A stretch of DNA of 64,000 nt from contig NC_134026.1 in NCBI RefSeq assembly GCF_964204645.1, forward strand, positions 25,436,650 to 25,500,649, read 5' to 3'. Numbering within the stretch: position 1 is the first letter of the stretch; every line of letters begins with the position of its first letter. Source of the DNA: Tubulanus polymorphus (Eukaryota > Nemertea > Palaeonemertea > Tubulaniformes > Tubulanidae). Shown one piece after another: positions 61,370 to 64,000 of this stretch. The notes under the pieces are model-generated. The model did not search any database and was not told the origin of the DNA. It worked only from the letters and a program-made list of their open reading frames with translations. A program made the position numbers and the translations under genes.

Positions 61370-64000
61370 AAATTACGAGCGAGCTCAAAATTACTCAATC
61401 TTCCAATCTGTTCGACAATTACGATGAATGAATCCACAATTTACACGCGTAAACAGTTGCATAAATAGTTGATGTATTCGCAATAGGGTAGAGGAAATGG
61501 CAGATCAACAGGAGAAAACCACAAACCCACTCATCGCTGCTGTCAAGTGATGTTTCATAGTTAACCTTTAATGAATGTACATTTTCGAATGACGCACTCT
61601 CTTGCATTGATGCAATTTCACAAAGTTCCTTTCGATCGAGTCAGAACTCTGGACAAGATAATCTCAAATAAATGCAGGAAAAGGAAGCACGTTTGGTCTG
61701 TGCGCGCATTAGTGGCGAGGAAACTTTTGTTTGAAAGCTAAATGGTTTTCCTGTCGCGCGAACCCGAGATGCGACCAAACACGATTAAGACTAATATTAA
61801 AACTGGAATATTTCATCATTTAAATTGTGCCCAATAGTGGCCGACAGTCATTACCGCAGTACCGTAGACGGGAAGTGACTGCAATCTGAGCCGCCTCAAA
61901 ATAGAAATTTATGACATTTCTTGATTAATTCGTCCTCTACAATTGTAGAATACTCTATTAGAAACCGAAACCTTGCATACAACTAATGGATGTTGGTTTT
62001 TTAGGAAGGAAATATCATTTTCATTTTCAGAAAGGTAGCGTCTCGTAAAGTATATACATTTCATTGATGATTGTAATTCGCTTGATGCGGATCAACAAGC
62101 ATTATCCTTAATGCGCTTGAAAAAATCTACGCCGACGAACAGAAATAAATAGAACACGAAGCGGCGAGTCAGGTCAGATGAAATAATCATCGGCAAAAAG
62201 TGAAAGAAGTCATGTCTAATGCTTAATGTCTATTGTGGCGTTTTGTTTCGTTGAACGAATACAGCGAGCTCTACCGACTTCAGTTTCAGCCATCACGGCA
62301 TTTCAGGCTTTCAGTATTTCAACGCACGAACGTCATTTCCAGTATTGAACTAAAACGCCCCAATGTCCACATGCTGTTTCGATTCGAATGAATCTTAACG
62401 TATACACGACGAATGCGCAGACTCTTGGCCATCGTAAACACACGACGTCAGCGCCTTGCATGCGTTCAATATTTCAAAGCACGGATACCGTTTCTTTGCA
62501 TGACGTGAAATTTCACTGGAAATAAATAAAAGCTCTCTTAATGACACAAACGGTGTCCGGGTCCGTTCTGATTAATAGTTTTGAACCAGGGAAATGCCTG
62601 ATTTAGCCTGCAAGTTCGTGCAATGGTTTTGATTGAAAGGATTAATAAGGCGGTATTGCATTTTTTTCACACTGTGTATTATAACCGACTGCTGGCTGGA
62701 TGTACACGATGCGTGGCAAATCGTAATTAAGTTTGCTAATTAATGAAAACTAATGACTTTACACAATGCTCGATGGGTATCTGGCATTCGGTGTATTATG
62801 AACCGGTTGGAGAGCAGATTAAAGAAACTGAATGAAAAAAAACCGCCGGGCAAGTCGATAGAAGCGGGGGAACGTTATGTAATTGATCAAATAAAGAGAA
62901 AACCCGAGCGAAGCCAACTCAACATTCTAACCACAACTTTCTAATTTGCGATGTAAAATAACATGCAGTTGAAGCAATCACAATAGACAGCGATGGGGAG
63001 TCCAGAAATAATATTTTATAACTTCATTAATTTTTAGACCCCCATCAGAGTCGAACAACGCGGCTATATTTGGAGATTTATGAGAATGAAAAAGTCCCCT
63101 GGACGCGAGATGTAGGTGTTCTGGATAATTAATTGGAAAAGTGGTTTCTGTCCGGATTCAATAAGTAGATATTATAACACGCAGTCACGCTAATAGGGTC
63201 CTAAATTTCTACGTTTAAAGGACACGTCTTGAATATCAATACAAAACCACACGACCATAAAAACAATGACGAAAACACTGATTAAATCCGTATTTCTAAG
63301 AAACAATATCTTACTCAGTCGTTTCGAGTTGACTGAAATTCTATAGTCGATGAATGATTCATATTGTATACATTATAGAGAAGATGGGATTGATGCTTTA
63401 AAACTGTAAGCTCTTTTATGATTTGATTCAATAACTGACCATTCGTTTTACAAAGCAATCGCCCCAGTTTCTGTTAAAAGCATCGCAGTCCGCGCAGTGA
63501 GAATGAGGAATTTATGTGAGTCACGTAACATTCTTAAACAGGTCGTAAATTTGGATTAGTCCACGCGGTGATATTGGACTATCGGTCGTACATTTTCATC
63601 AAACCATAAAATCGGCAGAAGCCGAGTTTTCTAGTGATTTTGAGTCACATTCAAAGAAAATATGAATGAATCAGTGATGAATTCGAATGCAGAAAAAAAC
63701 TTCTTAAAATAGAAAATGAATCAATAGCGGACTGAATAAAGAACGATTGAAGTATGAATCTAATTTCTTACCAAAATTGAACCATAACACAGACAAATTT
63801 GAGCAGTGTTTCCATATTTCTATCACACGGTATTCAATAAGCGGTTTCTGCGAAGAATCTGAATTTTGCAGCTTATTGGTCCGAATAACTAAATGCTGAA
63901 GGTGAAAGGATGGCAGAAATAAGGACACAATAAAACACCTGACTGTGATGCCGGCTATATTAAGGCATATTTCACTTGACTGCAAGACATGAATAGCGGA
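61370..64000. other. Right flank, no supported gene
   Basis: Only short ORFs are present. On the minus strand, 63850-63774 looks exon-like (acceptor ttcttcgcag, donor TTTTG|GTAAGA, open between). Its phase does not match the first known CAAP1 exon and its peptide resembles nothing I know. The CAAP1 promoter and first exon may lie here or beyond the window. Confidence 0.4.

Noticed and set aside
61566-61607. Possible CAAP1 first exon, ATG then MQESASFENVHSLK before GTTAAC (minus strand)
   Set aside because: The phase fits, but the donor is weak and the peptide lacks the Ser/Lys/Arg-rich character of the family. It is indistinguishable from chance.
63774-63850. Exon-like segment on the minus strand with acceptor ttcttcgcag and donor GTAAGA
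   Set aside because: It ends in phase 1, whereas the first known CAAP1 exon starts in phase 0, and the peptide (KPLIEYRVIEIW...) does not look like a CAAP1 N-terminus.

Overview
This is a gene-poor stretch of animal nuclear DNA. It is A+T-rich, has GT-AG introns, and carries several families of short inverted-repeat elements, with no bacterial-style gene packing. The one gene I can place firmly is a CAAP1 orthologue (caspase activity and apoptosis inhibitor 1). CAAP1 is an animal gene family, so the organism is a metazoan. The absence of any repeat I recognise from vertebrates, together with the MITE-like elements, makes a marine or other invertebrate my guess; I cannot name a species.

The CAAP1 gene runs on the minus strand from at least 54015 down to a stop codon at 14779. 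I reconstruct six coding exons: 54015-53851, 52085-52001, 40987-40829, 35484-35418, 35310-35145 and 16110-14779. Each has a plausible splice site at every end that should have one, and the reading phases chain without a break (0/0, 0/1, 1/2 and so on) to give 657 codons plus a stop. The first two exons together encode the conserved CAAP1 domain. The middle exons encode an acidic, Ser-rich linker. The last exon encodes a very long RS-like and acidic tail that ends in the family's C-terminal motif ELEMRARAIKAMLKG. The N-terminal exon(s) and promoter were not found; they lie either in 54-64 kb or beyond the right edge.

Layout: 1-14.8 kb is apparently intergenic and holds one MITE copy and a foldback. 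14.8-16.1 kb is the terminal CAAP1 exon. 16.1-35.1 kb is a 19-kb intron with a paired palindromic element, a 3x15-bp minisatellite, a (CAG)9 tract and an unassigned 162-codon ORF. 35.1-35.5 kb holds two small exons 107 bp apart. 35.5-40.8 kb is an intron with an unusual Thr-rich 193-codon ORF on the opposite strand. 40.8-41.0 kb is an exon. 41.0-52.0 kb is an intron with a tandem hairpin repeat, MITE copies and a tRNA-like sequence. 52.0-54.0 kb contains the two domain exons. 54.0-64.0 kb has no recognised exon but carries a foldback and two MITE copies in inverted orientation.

The most notable points are the CAAP1 gene reassembled across 39 kb with its expanded tail, and an apparently unnamed MITE family. 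That family has four near-complete copies and one fragment, GACGCC termini, and an internal duplicated GATGACGTAGTGCACATC box.
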